Assembly (NCBI RefSeq): GCF_900096975.1
Contig: NZ_FMYQ01000015.1
Span: 1 to 64,000 of the forward strand
Source of the DNA: Paraburkholderia lycopersici
GTDB lineage: Bacteria > Pseudomonadota > Gammaproteobacteria > Burkholderiales > Burkholderiaceae
Direction of reading: 5' to 3'
Length of the DNA: 64,000 nucleotides
How positions within the stretch are numbered: the first letter of the stretch is position 1; every line of letters starts with the position of its first letter. Under the pieces are notes generated by a model, which saw only the letters and a list, made by a program, of their open reading frames with translations, was not told the origin of the DNA and searched no databases. A program made the position numbers and the translations under genes. Positions 1 through 8,640 of the stretch are shown here, piece by piece.

Positions 1-437
1 GTGATGACCTTCACCGCATCCGCCGATTGCACCGTCGCGATCGCGTTGCCCGCGTAGATCGGGCGCTCGAACGTGTCGGGCGAATCGACTGCCGTAATGT
101 CGCTGATCTGCGCGACGTCGAGCTTCGCGGCGATGCGCGGCGCGACGTTCTTGCCCGCCGCCGTCGCCGGAGCGAGGATGTGCGAGTAATTCTTCGCGAT
201 CGCGAGAACCGTCGCTTCGACGTTTTCCGCGAGACCCGCTTCGAGTTGCGGCGCATCGGCCAGCAGCACCTTCGCCACGCCCGCGATCTTCGCGGCCGCG
301 TCGGCTGCGCCCTGTGCGTTGTGGCCCGCGACCAGCACGTGCACGTCGCCACCGATCTTCTGTGCTGCCGCAACCGTGTTCAGCGTCGCGGCCTTGATCG
401 ACTGATTGTCGTGTTCGGCTATTACCAGATTCGTCAT
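1..437 (-). CDS. etfA: Electron transfer flavoprotein subunit alpha (3' end outside window)
   Basis: N-terminal 145 residues of EtfA, beginning MTNLVIAEHDNQ and running off the window start. EtfA binds FAD and, with EtfB, takes electrons from acyl-CoA dehydrogenases and hands them to ETF:ubiquinone oxidoreductase. The visible part is the alternating alpha/beta N-terminal domain (VHVLVAGHNAQGAA, ILAPATAAGKNVAPR); the FAD-binding C-terminal domain is not in view. It follows etfB by 14 nt on the same strand, so the two are almost certainly translated from one message, downstream of a CoA-transferase and an acyl-CoA dehydrogenase whose electrons this pair probably receives. Confidence 0.93.
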   Translation of the reverse strand, partial: MTNLVIAEHDNQSIKAATLNTVAAAQKIGGDVHVLVAGHNAQGAADAAAKIAGVAKVLLADAPQLEAGLAENVEATVLAIAKNYSHILAPATAAGKNVAPRIAAKLDVAQISDITAVDSPDTFERPIYAGNAIATVQSADAVKVI

Positions 438-451
438 TTTTTCAGCTCCCC

Positions 452-1201
452 TTACAGCACCTTGGCTTCCGTCTTCAGCTTCTCGACCAGCGTCTTCACG
501 TCCGGCACCTTCACGCCGGCCGAACGCCTGGGCGGCTCGGCAACCTTCAGTGTCTTCAGACGCGGCGTCACGTCCACGCCGAGGTCCCCGGGCTTGATCG
601 TTTCGAGCGGCTTCTTCTTCGCCTTCATGATGTTCGGCAGCGTCACGTAGCGCGGCTCGTTCAGGCGCAGGTCCGTCGTGACCACTGCGGGGAGCGTCAG
701 CGACAGCGTTTCCGCACCCCCATCCACTTCGCGCGACACGGTGGCCTTGCCGTCAGCCACGACCACCTTCGACGCGAAGGTGGCCTGCGGCAAGCCGGCC
801 AGCGCGGCGAGCATCTGGCCGGTCTGGTTCGAATCGTCGTCGATGGCCTGCTTGCCGAGGATGACCAGCGAAGGCTGCTCCCTGTCGACCAGCGCCTTCA
901 GGAGCTTGGCGACCGCGAGCGGCTGGAGGTCTTCACTGGACTCGATGAGGATCGCGCGATCCGCGCCGATGGCGAGCGCCGTGCGCAGCGTTTCCTGCGC
1001 CTGGGCGACCCCTGCGGACACCGCGATCACTTCGGTCGCGACACCGGCTTCCTTCAACCGCACTGCTTCTTCCACGGCGATTTCGTCGAACGGGTTCATC
1101 GACATCTTCACGTTGGCGATGTCGACGCCCGTGCCGTCCGACTTCACACGGACCTTCACGTTGTAATCGACTACGCGTTTGACTGGCACAAGGACTTTCA
1201 C
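452..1201 (-). CDS. etfB: Electron transfer flavoprotein subunit beta
   Basis: 249-residue EtfB, the usual family length, starting VKVLVPVKRVVDYN. The start is GTG at 1201, preceded by GGGGTGAGAAA as ribosome site; the longer reading frame upstream overlaps the acyl-CoA dehydrogenase and has no family similarity. EtfB binds AMP and forms the docking surface for dehydrogenases. Visible family signatures include the N-terminal KVLVPVKRV strand and NPFDEIAVEEAVRLKE. It lies 26 nt after the acyl-CoA dehydrogenase and 14 nt before etfA, so it is the third gene of a four-gene operon. Confidence 0.95.
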   Translation of the reverse strand: MKVLVPVKRVVDYNVKVRVKSDGTGVDIANVKMSMNPFDEIAVEEAVRLKEAGVATEVIAVSAGVAQAQETLRTALAIGADRAILIESSEDLQPLAVAKLLKALVDREQPSLVILGKQAIDDDSNQTGQMLAALAGLPQATFASKVVVADGKATVSREVDGGAETLSLTLPAVVTTDLRLNEPRYVTLPNIMKAKKKPLETIKPGDLGVDVTPRLKTLKVAEPPRRSAGVKVPDVKTLVEKLKTEAKVL

Positions 1202-1227
1202 TTTCTCACCCCTTCCATTGGCTGCCG

Positions 1228-2367
1228 TTACGCCAGGATCGATCGGGCAATGACCGTCCGCTGAATCTCCGATGACCCCTCGTAGATGCGCAGAATCCGT
1301 GCATCGCGCACCAGCCGCTCGATCCGCATCTCGCGCGTGAAGCCGTAGCCGCCGTGCATTTGCAGCGCGGCATCGGCGACGAATCCCACCATCTCCGACG
1401 CATAGAGCTTTGCCATCGACGCTGCTTCCGTGAACGGCTCGCCTGCCGCGCGCCGCACGGCTGCCTGCAGCGTCAGGAGCCACGCAGCCTCGAGGTGGGT
1501 TTTCATGTCCGCAAATTTCCATTGCAAGCCTTGCTTGTCAGCCAGCAATTCATTGCCGACATGCCGCGTCTTCGCCCACTCCACGGCATCGGCCAACGCG
1601 GCCTCCGCAAGGCCGAGACTCGTCGCCGCCACGTCGAGGCGGCTGTTGTCGAGCACTTTCATTGCCGTACGAAAGCCTGTGCCCTCTTCGCCCAGCCGGT
1701 TCATGGCCGGCACGAAGCAGTCGAGCGCGACTTCGTGCGCGGGCGCACCCCTGATACCCATCAGCATTTCCGCGGACGACACCGACACGCCCGGCGTATC
1801 GCGGTCCACCACAAAGGCGCTGATTCCCCGTGTGCCGAGTTCGGGCGCGGTCTTCGCATAGACCACGATGAATTGCGCCGCCGCTGCGTTCGAAATGAAA
1901 TGCTTCACGCCGCGCAGGCGATAGCCATCGCGCTCGCGTACTGCCAGCGTCGTCATTCCCGCCGGATTGGAACCGGCTTGCGGTTCCGTCAGCGCGAATG
2001 CGCCGAGTTTCACGCCGGTCGCCGCGTCCGGCAGGTAGCGCGCCCGCAGTGCGTCGTCGCCGCCGATCAGGATCGAATCGGTCGCGAGATAGTGGGCGCC
2101 GATCATGGATGAAGTGGACGCGCACGCGGCCGCAATCTCCGCCAGCGCGAGAACGATCGCGGCAGGCGACGCGCCAACGCCGCCCCACCGCTCCGGCAGA
2201 TTCATGCCCATCACGCCCAGATCGGCGAGCGCGGGAACGTAGCGTGTCGTGGAAATTTCTTCCCGGTCGATTTCTGCCGCATGCGGCGCCAGTTCCGCTT
2301 GCGCGAATCGCCGAATGGCTTCCGAGATCTCGACATCGGCGTCGGTAACACCCATTCTCTTACGCAT
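1228..2367 (-). CDS. Acyl-CoA dehydrogenase
   Basis: 379-residue flavoprotein of the short/branched-chain acyl-CoA dehydrogenase type, which introduces an alpha,beta double bond into an acyl-CoA and passes electrons to ETF. The three domains are visible: helical N-terminal part (about 1-120), beta barrel with FALTEPQAGSNP and GVKHFISN (about 120-230), and C-terminal helices with MHGGYGFTREM and RIYEGSSEIQR. Glu363 in RIYEGS sits where the catalytic base of medium-chain dehydrogenases lies. The ATG at 2367 has AGGA nine bases ahead and overlaps the CoA-transferase stop by 8 bp, indicating coupled translation. The acyl substrate cannot be read from sequence. Confidence 0.92.
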   Translation of the reverse strand: MRKRMGVTDADVEISEAIRRFAQAELAPHAAEIDREEISTTRYVPALADLGVMGMNLPERWGGVGASPAAIVLALAEIAAACASTSSMIGAHYLATDSILIGGDDALRARYLPDAATGVKLGAFALTEPQAGSNPAGMTTLAVRERDGYRLRGVKHFISNAAAAQFIVVYAKTAPELGTRGISAFVVDRDTPGVSVSSAEMLMGIRGAPAHEVALDCFVPAMNRLGEEGTGFRTAMKVLDNSRLDVAATSLGLAEAALADAVEWAKTRHVGNELLADKQGLQWKFADMKTHLEAAWLLTLQAAVRRAAGEPFTEAASMAKLYASEMVGFVADAALQMHGGYGFTREMRIERLVRDARILRIYEGSSEIQRTVIARSILA

Positions 2368-3616
2368 TATTCGCGTTCCTGATCATTTCGCTTCGCGCAC
2401 CTGCTGCGTCCGCGTGCTCATGGCCGAGCACGCCGCTTTCACGCAAGGCAGCGACACGTTCGGTGTCCAAATCAAGGTATTTTTCCAGCACTTGCTGCGT
2501 GTGTTCCCCAAGTCCTGGCGCACGCGTGGTTCGCGTGCCGGGCCACGCCGAGAAGTGAACCGGTTGCCTCGGCAGACGCAATGTGCCGCCGTCGGCGCTC
2601 CTCGTTTCGATCAGAAGTCCACGCTCACGCGCCTGCTCGCTTTCCAGCGCCTCGCTGATATTCTGGATCGGCGCGACCGGAATGCCCACGTCGCTCAGCC
2701 GCGCGTTGACCTCCGCAACGCTATGGAGTTCGGCCCATGACTCGATGCACGCGCGCAACGCGGCTTCGTTTTCACTGCGCATTGCATCGTCGGCAAAGCG
2801 CGCGTCGTCGATAAGTTCAGGATGACTTATCGCGTGAGCGAAGCGCTCGAACAAACGATTGTTGAGCACGGCCACCACGAAGTAGCCGTCTTTCGCACGA
2901 TAGGCGCCGAATGGCGCCGACGAAGCGTGCCGGTTGCCCACGCGCCGCGGTGCGACGCCGCTGGTCGCGTAGCGGGCGACCATGCCGGCGGTGAGGCCGA
3001 GCGTCGCGTCGAACATCGCCACATCCACGTGCGTGCCCTTGCCGGTGCGCTCGCGTGCAAGCAGAGCGGCCAGCACGCCCCACGAGGCGAACAGGCCGCT
3101 GACCGCGTCCGAAATCGAATCGCCCACCAACGTCGGCGCGCCGTCGGGCGAGCCGGTCACATCCATGAGACCGCACATGGCTTGCAGGATGATGTCGTAC
3201 GCAGGACGATGCGATTCGGGGCCGGTCTGGCCGAAGCCCGAAACGCTTGCGTAGACGAGCGCGGGATGCCGCGCGGAAAGTTCCGCGTAGCCGATGCCAA
3301 GGCGTTCGGCTACGCCCGGCCGAAAGTTCTCCACGACCACGTCGGCCTGCGCGCAGAGCGCCTGCGCGAGCGCACGACCTTCGTCGCGCTTCAGGTCGAT
3401 CACGACGCTTTGCTTGTTGCGGTTCATCGCGTGAAAGAGTCCGCTTTCGCCCCCGGAAAATGGGCCAATCGCGCGGTAGTCGTCGCCGGTGGGCGGCTCG
3501 ATCTTGATAACCTCGGCGCCCAGGTCGCCGAGCAGCGCGGAGCATAGCGGCCCCGCGAGAACACGGGAAAAGTCGATCACACGAATGCCGTCGAGCGGCA
3601 GCGCGGGCAGTGTCAC
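2360..3616 (-). CDS. Family III CoA-transferase (CaiB/BaiF type)
   Basis: Family III CoA-transferase that probably activates a free acid by moving CoA from a donor such as succinyl-CoA, supplying the adjacent acyl-CoA dehydrogenase. Signatures are VIDFSRVLAGPLCS near the N terminus, GAEVIKIEPP, NRNKQSVVIDLK, ENFRPGVAERLG and VGDSISD, whose Asp166 matches the catalytic aspartate of formyl-CoA transferase. GTG at 3616 is preferred (418 residues) because GGAGGAA precedes it at good distance; an in-frame TTG at 3640 would add eight residues. It is the first gene of an operon with the dehydrogenase and etfBA and faces a LysR gene. The acid is unknown. Confidence 0.88.
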   Translation of the reverse strand: MTLPALPLDGIRVIDFSRVLAGPLCSALLGDLGAEVIKIEPPTGDDYRAIGPFSGGESGLFHAMNRNKQSVVIDLKRDEGRALAQALCAQADVVVENFRPGVAERLGIGYAELSARHPALVYASVSGFGQTGPESHRPAYDIILQAMCGLMDVTGSPDGAPTLVGDSISDAVSGLFASWGVLAALLARERTGKGTHVDVAMFDATLGLTAGMVARYATSGVAPRRVGNRHASSAPFGAYRAKDGYFVVAVLNNRLFERFAHAISHPELIDDARFADDAMRSENEAALRACIESWAELHSVAEVNARLSDVGIPVAPIQNISEALESEQARERGLLIETRSADGGTLRLPRQPVHFSAWPGTRTTRAPGLGEHTQQVLEKYLDLDTERVAALRESGVLGHEHADAAGARSEMIRNANNA

Positions 3617-3724
3617 AGCGTCTTCCTCCAGTACGGCCAACCCGTTCGGTTGGTGAGCTGATTCTGAGCTGGACAGGCAATAAGATAAAATACTGGAATA
3701 AATTAAGAGCTATATGAAAAACCT
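3617..3724. promoter_or_regulatory. Divergent promoter region, CoA-transferase operon / LysR gene
   Basis: The gap between two divergent genes contains a clearly AT-rich core around 3678-3722 (TAAGATAAAATACTGGAATA) in otherwise GC-rich DNA. This is where the LysR protein would be expected to bind, but I could not pick out one convincing T-N11-A site by eye. Confidence 0.45.
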
Positions 3725-4636
3725 ATGGCTTTGTCGCTCAGGCTCCTGCGCTACTTCGTCACCGCGGCCGAAACGGGCAGCACGACTACCGCCGCGAAAC
3801 AGCTGAACGTCTCGCAGCCTTCGATCTCCGTGGCGATTCGTGAACTGGAAGCGCTATTCGACGCGCCGCTTTTCACGCGCGGCGCAGGCACGCGCATGAC
3901 GCTCACGCAATTCGGGCAGCGTAAGCTGGACGAGGCTCGGCACCTGCTCGCGTCGGCCTCGGCCTTCGCTACCGACGACGTGGGGGAAGGCGATCGGGGT
4001 CTCGTGCAGATCGGCGTATTCCGCACGATCGCGCCCGTCTATCTGCCGCGCGTGCTTAAACTCGCGCAAACGCGCTATCCGGGTCTCACCGTCCAGTTCC
4101 GGGAGGGCGATCTCGCGCAACTCGACGAATGGCTGCACAAGCGTCTGATCGATTTCGCGCTCATGTACGACGTGGGCCTGCCCGGCGATATCGAGCGCGA
4201 ATGTCTCGCGGAACTCAAACCCTATGCGCTCTTGCCGGGCGACTCGCCGCTGGCGAAGCGGCGCCGCGCGGTCTCGCTGCACGAGCTCGCTGCGCAGCCT
4301 TTTATCCAGATTGATTTGCCGCAGAGTCGCGACTTTTTGATGGCGCCGTTCTGGCAGCATGGCCTCTCGCCCGACGTACGCTATCGGGCTGCATCCATCG
4401 AACTCGTGCGTGCGATGGTGGCGGCCGGCCTCGGCGTGTCGTTGCTGATCACGCAAAGTCCGACCGTCGTGCAGACGGCCCTCGTCGTCGAGCGGCCGTT
4501 ACGTGAAGCGACCGTAATCCAGCCGCTCGTAATTGCGCGCCCGGCACGCGTGCCCCACACACGCGCTTCCGAGTTGCTGACCGCGTGCGTGCGCGATGCG
4601 GTGGCGCAAGCCATGCGCGAGCACGTGGGCAGATGA
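3725..4636 (+). CDS. LysR-family transcriptional regulator
   Basis: 303 residues with an N-terminal winged helix (LLRYFVTAAETGSTTTAAKQLNVSQPSISVAIRELEALFDAPLFTR spans about residues 7-52) and a periplasmic-binding-like effector domain from about residue 90. It diverges from the CoA-transferase/acyl-CoA dehydrogenase/etfBA operon over a 108-bp AT-rich gap, so by the usual LysR arrangement it most likely controls that operon and itself. The effector is unknown. ATG at 3725 is chosen because the nearby ATG at 3713 is out of frame; the ribosome site is weak. Confidence 0.9.
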   Translation: MALSLRLLRYFVTAAETGSTTTAAKQLNVSQPSISVAIRELEALFDAPLFTRGAGTRMTLTQFGQRKLDEARHLLASASAFATDDVGEGDRGLVQIGVFRTIAPVYLPRVLKLAQTRYPGLTVQFREGDLAQLDEWLHKRLIDFALMYDVGLPGDIERECLAELKPYALLPGDSPLAKRRRAVSLHELAAQPFIQIDLPQSRDFLMAPFWQHGLSPDVRYRAASIELVRAMVAAGLGVSLLITQSPTVVQTALVVERPLREATVIQPLVIARPARVPHTRASELLTACVRDAVAQAMREHVGR

Positions 4637-4757
4637 CCAAACGATGGGCGCGGGTTCCTTGCCGGTCCGCCGATCCTGCCCGCTGCGGCGAAACCGTATG
4701 TGGGATGCCTGGCTATGGTCCACCTACGGCCGCCCAACTACGCCGCGCCATTTACCT

Positions 4758-6290
4758 TCAGGCGGGTTCGGCGACCGGTTGCGAAGCCTGAGGCAAGGTC
4801 TGATCAGGTCGCATGCTGTGGCGCTCACGATAATGCGCGTGCCATGCGAGCGCTTCTTCGATCAGATGGGGTGTTTGTCCGCCGCGCTTACTTGCCTTTG
4901 CCACGTAATCGCGCAGTGCGTCCCGGTAGAGCGGGTCGGCGCAATGCGTGATGATCTGCTGCGCGCGTTCGCGCGGCGCGAGGCCGCGCAGGTCGGCCAA
5001 CCCGTGCTCGGTGACGATGACGTCGACATCCTGCCCGATATGGTCGACGTGCGACACCATCGGGACGACGCTCGAAATGTCGCCGTCCTTCGCCAGCGAC
5101 TTCGTGACGAACACCGACAGGTAAGCATTGCGCGCGAAGTCGCCCGAGCCCCCGATGCCGTTCATCATGTGCGTGCCGCCGACGTGCGTCGAGTTCACGT
5201 TACCGTAGATGTCGCATTCGAGCGCGGTGTTCACCGCGATGATGCCCAGCCGGCGAATAACCTCCGGATGATTGCTGATCTCCTGCGGCCGCAGCATGAC
5301 GCGCGAGCGGTAGCGGTCCAGCCCCTCGAAAAAGCGGGTCTGATATTCGCTCGACAGCATGATCGCGGACGCACACGCGAAGTCGACACACCCCGCATCG
5401 AGCAACTCGATCGCTCCGTCCTGAAGCACCTCGGAATACATGCGCAAGCCGCTAAACCCCGAATCGACGAGACCGTGCAGCACCGCATTTGCGATGGAGC
5501 CGACACCGGCCTGAAGCGGCTGCAACGAGGCGCCAAGCCGACCCGCGCGAACTTCGTGCGCGAAAAAGCTGCTCAGGTGCCCGGCGATCTGCGTGGTGTC
5601 GGCATCCGGCGGAAGCACCTTGTTGGGGCTGTCGCCCTTGCGCGTGACGACGATCGCGGCAATCTTTTGGGGGTCCAGTGGAATATACGGAAGGCCGATT
5701 CGCTGTGCAGCGTTTGTCAGCGGGATAGGCTCGCGATTGGGACGGGACAGCGGCAGATAAACGTCATGCAGTCCCTCGAGTTCGAGCGGCATGTCCAGGT
5801 TGATCTCGACGATAACCTTCTTCGCGAGCGCGGCGAACACCGCTGAATTACCGACTGACATCGTCGGCACGATCCCGGCTTCGCTAACCGCCACTGCTTC
5901 GATCACCGCGACGTCGACCGGTCCGAGGTATCCGTCTCGCAGCTGCTCCGCCATTTCCGAGAGGTGCAGGTCGATGAACATCGCGTCGCCGGCGTTGATC
6001 TGCTTACGCAGTGTCCGGTCCGATTGAAAAGGCATGCGCCGACGAATCGCGCCTGCCTCGGCAAGCACGCCATCGACCTCGTACCCCACTGATGCACCCG
6101 TCATCAGCGTAATCTGCAGCGACTGCTTGCGGGCCCGTTCAGCCAGCGCAAGCGGGACTGCCTTGCAATCACCGGCGGCGCCAAAGCCGCTCATGCCGAC
6201 GGTCATGCCGTCAAGAACCAGCGATGCGGCCTCCTCTGCCGTCATTATCCTGTCGCGAAGCTGCGCCAGGCGAATCCGCTCCTCAAGCAC
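4758..6290 (-). CDS. Acetyl-CoA hydrolase/transferase family protein (succinyl-CoA:acetate CoA-transferase type)
   Basis: 510 residues, the normal size of the family that exchanges CoA between succinyl-CoA and acetate. Motifs: GMSGFGAAGDCKAVP near the N terminus, the oxyanion-type loop QAGVGSIANA (about 260-269), MYSEVLQD with Glu287 at the place of the glutamate that carries CoA in AarC-type enzymes, and GGSGDFARNA in the C-terminal domain. GTG at 6290 is the start, with AAAGGAGGCAGAA ahead. It is monocistronic, converges with the LysR gene ending at 4636 and diverges from the LysR gene at 6459. Whether acetate, propionate or another acid is used cannot be told here. Confidence 0.88.
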   Translation of the reverse strand: MLEERIRLAQLRDRIMTAEEAASLVLDGMTVGMSGFGAAGDCKAVPLALAERARKQSLQITLMTGASVGYEVDGVLAEAGAIRRRMPFQSDRTLRKQINAGDAMFIDLHLSEMAEQLRDGYLGPVDVAVIEAVAVSEAGIVPTMSVGNSAVFAALAKKVIVEINLDMPLELEGLHDVYLPLSRPNREPIPLTNAAQRIGLPYIPLDPQKIAAIVVTRKGDSPNKVLPPDADTTQIAGHLSSFFAHEVRAGRLGASLQPLQAGVGSIANAVLHGLVDSGFSGLRMYSEVLQDGAIELLDAGCVDFACASAIMLSSEYQTRFFEGLDRYRSRVMLRPQEISNHPEVIRRLGIIAVNTALECDIYGNVNSTHVGGTHMMNGIGGSGDFARNAYLSVFVTKSLAKDGDISSVVPMVSHVDHIGQDVDVIVTEHGLADLRGLAPRERAQQIITHCADPLYRDALRDYVAKASKRGGQTPHLIEEALAWHAHYRERHSMRPDQTLPQASQPVAEPA

Positions 6291-6381
6291 TTCTGCCTCC
6301 TTTGATATAGGACTTGTTGCCGATACGACGCTATCCGTACGATGAATGACGCGCGACCGGCTCCATACACCATGAAGTTTA

Positions 6382-6393
6382 ATGAAGATTCAT
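6382..6393. promoter_or_regulatory. Small inverted repeat in LysR intergenic region
   Basis: ATGAA-GA-TTCAT lies in the 168-bp gap between the CoA-transferase and the LysR gene at 6459, and ATGAAG also occurs 10 bp earlier at 6372. Dyads of this kind are typical LysR operators, so it is a candidate site for the adjacent regulator; no binding evidence exists in the sequence. Confidence 0.3.
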
Positions 6394-6458
6394 CGATGCA
6401 GAATGTGATTTAATGTCATAGATTCCAGTCGTTTTTTTCATACCATGGCGTTAGTGAC

Positions 6459-7373
6459 ATGCCCATCGATATCCGCGCGCTGCGCTACTTTGTCGAAACC
6501 GTTCAATTGGGCAGCTTCACCCAGGCGGCGGCGGCTGTCTTTGTCACCCAGTCGACAATCAGCAAGATGGTGCGGCAGCTTGAGGACGAAGTCGGTCAAC
6601 CGCTGCTGATCCGCGATGGCAGACAGGTCCAGCTCACCGACGTGGGGCGTGTGGTTTACGAGCGCGGGTTGCAGGCGTTGTCGGTGATTCGCGAACTGCA
6701 ACTGGAAGTCGCCGACGTCGCGCAGCTTGGCCGTGGCCAGCTAACCGTCGGCATGCCGCCGATGGGCAACCTGTTTTTTCCGGCTGCGGTCAGAGCCTTT
6801 CAGCAACGTTATCCGAAGCTCGAACTGCGGCTCGCCGAACATGGTGGGCAGTTGCTCGAGCAGAAGGTCGTCGCGGGTGAACTGGAGGTCGGGGCGACCG
6901 TGTTGCTGCCGGGAAGCAGCCAGGAAAAGCTCGCCACGCGCGTGATTGCGCGCTACACGATCTGGGCCGTGGGGCCGCGCGAGGTGCCGTGGGCGGGGCG
7001 CCGCACCGTCCGGCTCGCGGCGATGAAAGGACAGCCGCTAATCCTTCTCGACGACGGATTTGCCCTGACCCGCCGCCTTCATGCGGCATTTCGCGAAGCC
7101 GGCATCGAGCCGCATATCGTGGCGAGGAGCGGGCACTGGGACTTTCTTGCCGCGATGGCGGCGGCTGGGCTGGGCACGACATTCCTGCCCGAACCGTTTC
7201 TCGCGCGCCTTGACGTCAGCAATCTCGCGCTCGCGCGGGTGACGGAGCCCGCGCTCGACTGGACGCTCATGCACATCTGGTCCCCGGATCGCTATATGTC
7301 GCACGCCGCACGCGCATGGCTTGCCGTATGCGACGAAGTGCTGGGCAAGCCGGCACGCGTCGGCGCGCTTTAG
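6459..7373 (+). CDS. LysR-family transcriptional regulator
   Basis: 304 residues: winged-helix DNA-binding domain at about 4-60 (ALRYFVETVQLGSFTQAA, TQSTISKMVRQLEDE) and a LysR substrate-binding domain from about 90. The gene diverges from the succinyl-CoA:acetate CoA-transferase, the obvious candidate target. Its stop codon overlaps that of the convergent LysR gene: the bases TTAG at 7370-7373 hold TAG on this strand and TAA on the other. Effector unknown. Confidence 0.9.
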   Translation: MPIDIRALRYFVETVQLGSFTQAAAAVFVTQSTISKMVRQLEDEVGQPLLIRDGRQVQLTDVGRVVYERGLQALSVIRELQLEVADVAQLGRGQLTVGMPPMGNLFFPAAVRAFQQRYPKLELRLAEHGGQLLEQKVVAGELEVGATVLLPGSSQEKLATRVIARYTIWAVGPREVPWAGRRTVRLAAMKGQPLILLDDGFALTRRLHAAFREAGIEPHIVARSGHWDFLAAMAAAGLGTTFLPEPFLARLDVSNLALARVTEPALDWTLMHIWSPDRYMSHAARAWLAVCDEVLGKPARVGAL

Positions 7374-8320
7374 GACCGGCCCACCGGCGCAGGCGTGATT
7401 TCGTCGAGAAGATCCATGTCGCGCTCGATGAACTGCGGAAGATGAGCGCGGAGAAAGTCCACCCATGTACGCGTTTTCGCGTCGACGAATTTGCGTGACG
7501 GATAAAGCGCGTAGACGTTGCTTCTCTGCAAAACGTACTGAGGCAGCACGCGTTCGAGCGTGCCGTTTTGCAGACCTTCGATCGCGGCGTAGACAGGCAA
7601 TACGCCGATACCCATGCCCTCCCCGATCGCCATCGCAAGCGATTCCGCCATGTTGATCTTGACGGGGCCGTCCACGCGCATTTCGATACTTCCGTCCGGC
7701 CCCTCGAGAGCCCAGCAATTCCCGCGCTCAGACGGCGTTTTCAGAATCAGGCAGTTATGGCGCAATAGATCCGACGGCTTCCGTGGCGCCCCGTGAGCAT
7801 TCACATAGGCAGGAGAGGCGCAAAGAATGCTGCAAACTGACCCCAGTTGATGGGAAACCATATCGGAGTTGGGCAGCGCGGGCGCCGTGACGACCGAGAC
7901 GTCACTGGTGCCTTCGAACAGATCGGGCATGTCCTGCGAAAGCGTGAGTTCGATCGTGACCTCGGGATACAAGGTTCGGTAGATCGATAGCGCGGGCAGC
8001 ACATACTGCTTGCCAAGGCTTGCGAAGCTATGCATGCGCAGCACGCCCATGGGGCGCTCGCGGGCGAAGCTGGCTTCCTCTTCGGCGCTGTTTACATCCG
8101 CGAGGATTTTTTCGCAGCGGATTTTGTAGCGTTCGCCCGTCTCGGTAAGCCCGAGGTGGCGCGTCGAGCGATTGAGGAGTCGCGTGCGCAAATGGGCTTC
8201 GAGTTCCGAGACCGCTCGTGAAATTGCGCCCGTTGTCGAACCCAGCGATCTGGCCGCTGCCGTGAAGCTCCCCGACTCCACGACGCAAACGAACGCCCGC
8301 ATATTCTGTAACGTATCCAT
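7370..8320 (-). CDS. LysR-family transcriptional regulator
   Basis: 316 residues starting MDTLQNMRAFVCVVESGSF. The ATG at 8320 is chosen because the winged helix (MRAFVCVVESGSFTAAARSL, SRAVSELEAHL) starts directly after it; a frame extending 40 residues further upstream adds nothing recognisable. The protein resembles the CrgA/AaeR-like branch that often controls aromatic, efflux or redox genes. No divergent partner lies close by, since upstream are about 320 bp without a gene, so the target cannot be inferred. Confidence 0.88.
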   Translation of the reverse strand: MDTLQNMRAFVCVVESGSFTAAARSLGSTTGAISRAVSELEAHLRTRLLNRSTRHLGLTETGERYKIRCEKILADVNSAEEEASFARERPMGVLRMHSFASLGKQYVLPALSIYRTLYPEVTIELTLSQDMPDLFEGTSDVSVVTAPALPNSDMVSHQLGSVCSILCASPAYVNAHGAPRKPSDLLRHNCLILKTPSERGNCWALEGPDGSIEMRVDGPVKINMAESLAMAIGEGMGIGVLPVYAAIEGLQNGTLERVLPQYVLQRSNVYALYPSRKFVDAKTRTWVDFLRAHLPQFIERDMDLLDEITPAPVGRS

Positions 8321-8590
8321 CCGACCTTCTATCTGCTGCAAGTTTTCAAGCTCGGCCCCACAGGGCGATGCGGACGCCGATAAACTGCGCGCGAACTGGA
8401 TGAAACCGGCGTTTGAGCATGATTCCGCGGCCCGGAGCATAAAGTGTCCTTGTCCAGGAACAAATTGCGAGCGGTGAATCAGTGCCTTTCAAAATATGAA
8501 GGAATCGCGGCAATCGCGCCGCGTCGGAGCGTTCCCGATTCGATATACCGATATTGGGCGCTTCTTTGAGAGACGCGGCTCGATCTCGTC
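8321..8590. other. Gene-free stretch upstream of LysR gene
   Basis: Between the LysR start and the chemotaxis receptor terminator I see no supported gene. A plus-strand frame at 8496-8786 runs into the antisense of the receptor gene and has no ribosome site or family features. The stretch probably holds the LysR promoter. Confidence 0.5.
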
Positions 8591-8622
8591 GAAAGGAAGG
8601 ACCCGCGTCTACGCGCAGGTCC
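8591..8622 (-). terminator. Probable terminator of chemotaxis receptor gene
   Basis: On the minus strand, 19 nt after the receptor stop, GGACCTGCG (8622-8614) can pair with CGCGGGTCC (8607-8599) with one G-U pair and a 6-nt loop, followed by TTCCTTTC. The U-tract is interrupted, so intrinsic termination is likely but not certain. Confidence 0.45.
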
Positions 8623-8640
8623 CGATAGCCGCTTTCTGGT

